Positions 4,568 to 5,945 of a DNA stretch of 5,945 nucleotides are shown here, piece by piece. How positions within the stretch are numbered: the stretch's first letter is position 1; each line of letters opens with the position of its first letter. Under the pieces are notes generated by a model. The model searched no databases. It saw only the letters and a program-made list of their open reading frames with translations, and was not told the DNA's origin. The stretch covers positions 1 through 5,945 of the forward strand of contig JBPCWY010000115.1 in the NCBI GenBank assembly GCA_051009035.1, written 5' to 3'. A program made the translations under genes and the position numbers. The stretch is from Persebacter sp051009035 (GTDB taxonomy: Bacteria; Pseudomonadota; Gammaproteobacteria; Tethybacterales; Persebacteraceae).

Positions 4568-5800
4568 ATGCCCGAATTAAATGTCAAAAACAGAACTTTA
4601 TTTATCCGCGACAATGTGGATATTTTGGATAATTTAAATTCCGAGTGCGCGGATTTAATTTATCTTGACCCGCCGTTCAATTCCAACCGCCATTATTCCG
4701 CGCCGATTGGGAGTAAGGCGGCGGGCGTGTCTTTTAAAGACGCGTGGACTTTGGACGATATAGATTTGGCATGGGTCGGGCAGATTTCCGAGCGGCATCC
4801 CGCGTTGGCGGCGGTGATTGATGCGGCGGGAATGGTCGGCGGGAAGGGCGACAAAGCGTATTTAATTTTTATGGCGCGCCGTCTTTTGGAAATGCGCCGC
4901 CTTCTTAAATCTGCGGGAAGCATTTATTTGCACTGCGACCCGACGATGTCGCATTCGTTAAAATTGTTGATGGACGCGGTTTTTGGCGCGCGCAATTTTC
5001 GCAACGAGATTATCTGGTTTTACCACGATACGCCCGGACGCCCCAAACGGGATTTTTCGCGCAAGCACGACGTATTGCTGCGTTATTCGGCGGGCGGCAA
5101 TTACACTTTTAACGCCGGCGACATTCAAATTCCCATTAAGGAAGAATCCATTGCGCGTTATAAAACCGCCCGCAATCTCGGCGGTAAAAAATATACCGGC
5201 GGCAAACATACAAAAATTCCCGAAAGCGTCTGGCAATTTCCGGCGGTAAAAAAGAACAGCCGCGAAAGCACCGGCTACCCGACTCAAAAACCGCTCGCGC
5301 TTTTGGAGCGGATTATCAAAGCGTCTTCCAACGAAGGCGATGTCGTGCTGGACCCGTTTTGCGGTTGCGCGACTACGCTTGTCGCCGCCGAAACCCTAAA
5401 CCGCCAATGGGTCGGCGTTGATATATCAAACAAAGCGGCGGACTTAATCAAAACGCGCCTGCAGGACGCGCAGGACATGCTTTCTACAAAAGGCGCGTGG
5501 AAGAAAGTAATTATGCGCGAAAACTTTCCCGCGCGCACGGACAACGGCGCGATTATGGTTAACAAAAAAGAACACGCGCACATTCTTTACGGCATGCAGG
5601 AAGGGCATTGCGCGGGTTGCCGCCATCATTTTCCGTTTCGCAATTTAACATTGGACCATCAAGAGCCGAAATCAAAAGGCGGGCAGGATACGAAAACAAA
5701 TTTGCAATTGCTTTGCGGCGCATGCAACAGCGTCAAGGGCGACCGCCCGATGGCGTATTTGTTGGCGTGGTTAAGAAAGCGGGGAATTATAGGCGGTTGA
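4568..5800 (+). CDS. Fused N6/N4 DNA methyltransferase and HNH endonuclease
   Basis: This 410-aa protein joins two DNA-acting domains. Residues 1 to about 305 form an AdoMet-dependent amino-methyltransferase in beta order. Catalytic motif IV is L-D-P-P-F (33-37), with an H-C-D-P element at 122-125, then a variable 150-230 stretch that probably reads the target. G-Y-P-T-Q-K-P (236-242, motif X) follows, then the AdoMet loop L-D-P-F-C-G-C-A-T-T (261-270) and acidic D285. DPPF suggests N6-adenine or N4-cytosine methylation. Residues 345-392 form a zinc HNH domain: C348-x2-C351, L-D-H (H364), N378, C383-x2-C386 and N387, with K-G after it; all key positions are present. ATG 4568 is preferred by its ribosome site and protein start. 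The protein could methylate and cleave as one chain, or the HNH part could be only DNA-binding. No partner gene is seen beside it inside the window. I recall similar fused proteins in databases, without known specificity. The target sequence cannot be read from the gene. Confidence 0.9.
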   Translation: MPELNVKNRTLFIRDNVDILDNLNSECADLIYLDPPFNSNRHYSAPIGSKAAGVSFKDAWTLDDIDLAWVGQISERHPALAAVIDAAGMVGGKGDKAYLIFMARRLLEMRRLLKSAGSIYLHCDPTMSHSLKLLMDAVFGARNFRNEIIWFYHDTPGRPKRDFSRKHDVLLRYSAGGNYTFNAGDIQIPIKEESIARYKTARNLGGKKYTGGKHTKIPESVWQFPAVKKNSRESTGYPTQKPLALLERIIKASSNEGDVVLDPFCGCATTLVAAETLNRQWVGVDISNKAADLIKTRLQDAQDMLSTKGAWKKVIMRENFPARTDNGAIMVNKKEHAHILYGMQEGHCAGCRHHFPFRNLTLDHQEPKSKGGQDTKTNLQLLCGACNSVKGDRPMAYLLAWLRKRGIIGG

Positions 5801-5814
5801 CGGCGCGGTAATGT

Positions 5815-5945
5815 TTATCCCGCCGCAAGCGCGCGGCGTTTTACCGTTTCGCGCAACAGGCGCAAACAGCGGCGGTGCATAAACGCGGCGGCGGCGGCGT
5901 TGCATATAAACAAACTGAGCCAGATGCCGGGGATTTGCATGCCGA
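5815..5945 (-). CDS. C-terminus of a membrane protein, probably a MATE-family efflux transporter (partial)
   Basis: The minus-strand frame enters at the window edge and ends at TAA 5817-5815, giving 43 residues. It shows a G-I-W-L-S-L-F-I turn into a hydrophobic helix with five alanines, then a very basic end (H-R-R-C-L-R-L-L-R, K-R-R). A 'GxW.gL' entry to the last transmembrane helix followed by a positive cytoplasmic tail is typical of MATE multidrug/Na+ exporters, but other polytopic proteins can end this way. The gene converges on the methyltransferase-HNH gene with a 14-bp gap and no obvious terminator between them. Confidence 0.5.
   Translation of the reverse strand, partial: GMQIPGIWLSLFICNAAAAAFMHRRCLRLLRETVKRRALAAG

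Noticed and set aside
5884..5902. CGG-rich short tandem repeat
   Set aside because: It is explained as alanine codons in the last helix of the minus-strand membrane protein.
1..5945. CRISPR array, tRNA, rRNA, insertion sequence or phage attachment site
   Set aside because: No spaced identical repeats, cloverleaf sequence, transposase motif or terminal inverted repeats were found on reading both strands.

Overview
The window reads as chromosomal DNA of a Gram-negative bacterium, most likely a pseudomonadote and possibly alphaproteobacterial. The evidence is a periplasmic ChoX-type choline-binding protein with a Sec signal peptide, an MltB-type lytic transglycosylase and dense coding with short gaps. 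The DNA mixes GCC/GGC-rich coding stretches with A/T-rich intergenic patches. No tRNA, rRNA, CRISPR array, IS element or phage gene was seen.

Left part, plus strand: the last 40 codons of an iron-containing alcohol dehydrogenase (3-125) are followed by a 285-bp gap. This gap holds a 23-nt direct repeat, an inverted repeat and a good sigma70-like promoter. Next come a choline-binding ABC transporter subunit (choX-like, 411-1358) and, 19 nt later, a zinc-dependent MDR alcohol dehydrogenase (1378-2496). Two unrelated alcohol dehydrogenases flanking a choline-binding protein suggest uptake and oxidation of choline or a related amino-alcohol. That link is inference: the transporter permease and ATPase and an aldehyde dehydrogenase are not in the window.

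Middle, minus strand: a lytic murein transglycosylase B homologue (4345-3347) overlaps truA, the tRNA pseudouridine(38-40) synthase gene (3350-2529), by 4 nt. They form a two-gene, translationally coupled unit. It converges on the dehydrogenase gene with a 32-bp gap.

Right part, plus strand: diverging from mltB is a 410-aa protein (4568-5800) that joins a beta-order N6/N4 DNA methyltransferase to a C-terminal zinc-type HNH nuclease domain. It is a candidate single-chain restriction-modification or modification-linked nuclease, with no separate specificity or nuclease gene beside it inside the window. Its leader contains a terminator-like GC-rich hairpin. The window ends in the C-terminus of a minus-strand membrane protein, probably a MATE-family exporter (5815-5945), convergent with the methyltransferase gene.

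The most noteworthy items are the methyltransferase-HNH fusion with its possibly attenuated leader, and the choline-binding protein set between two alcohol dehydrogenase genes.
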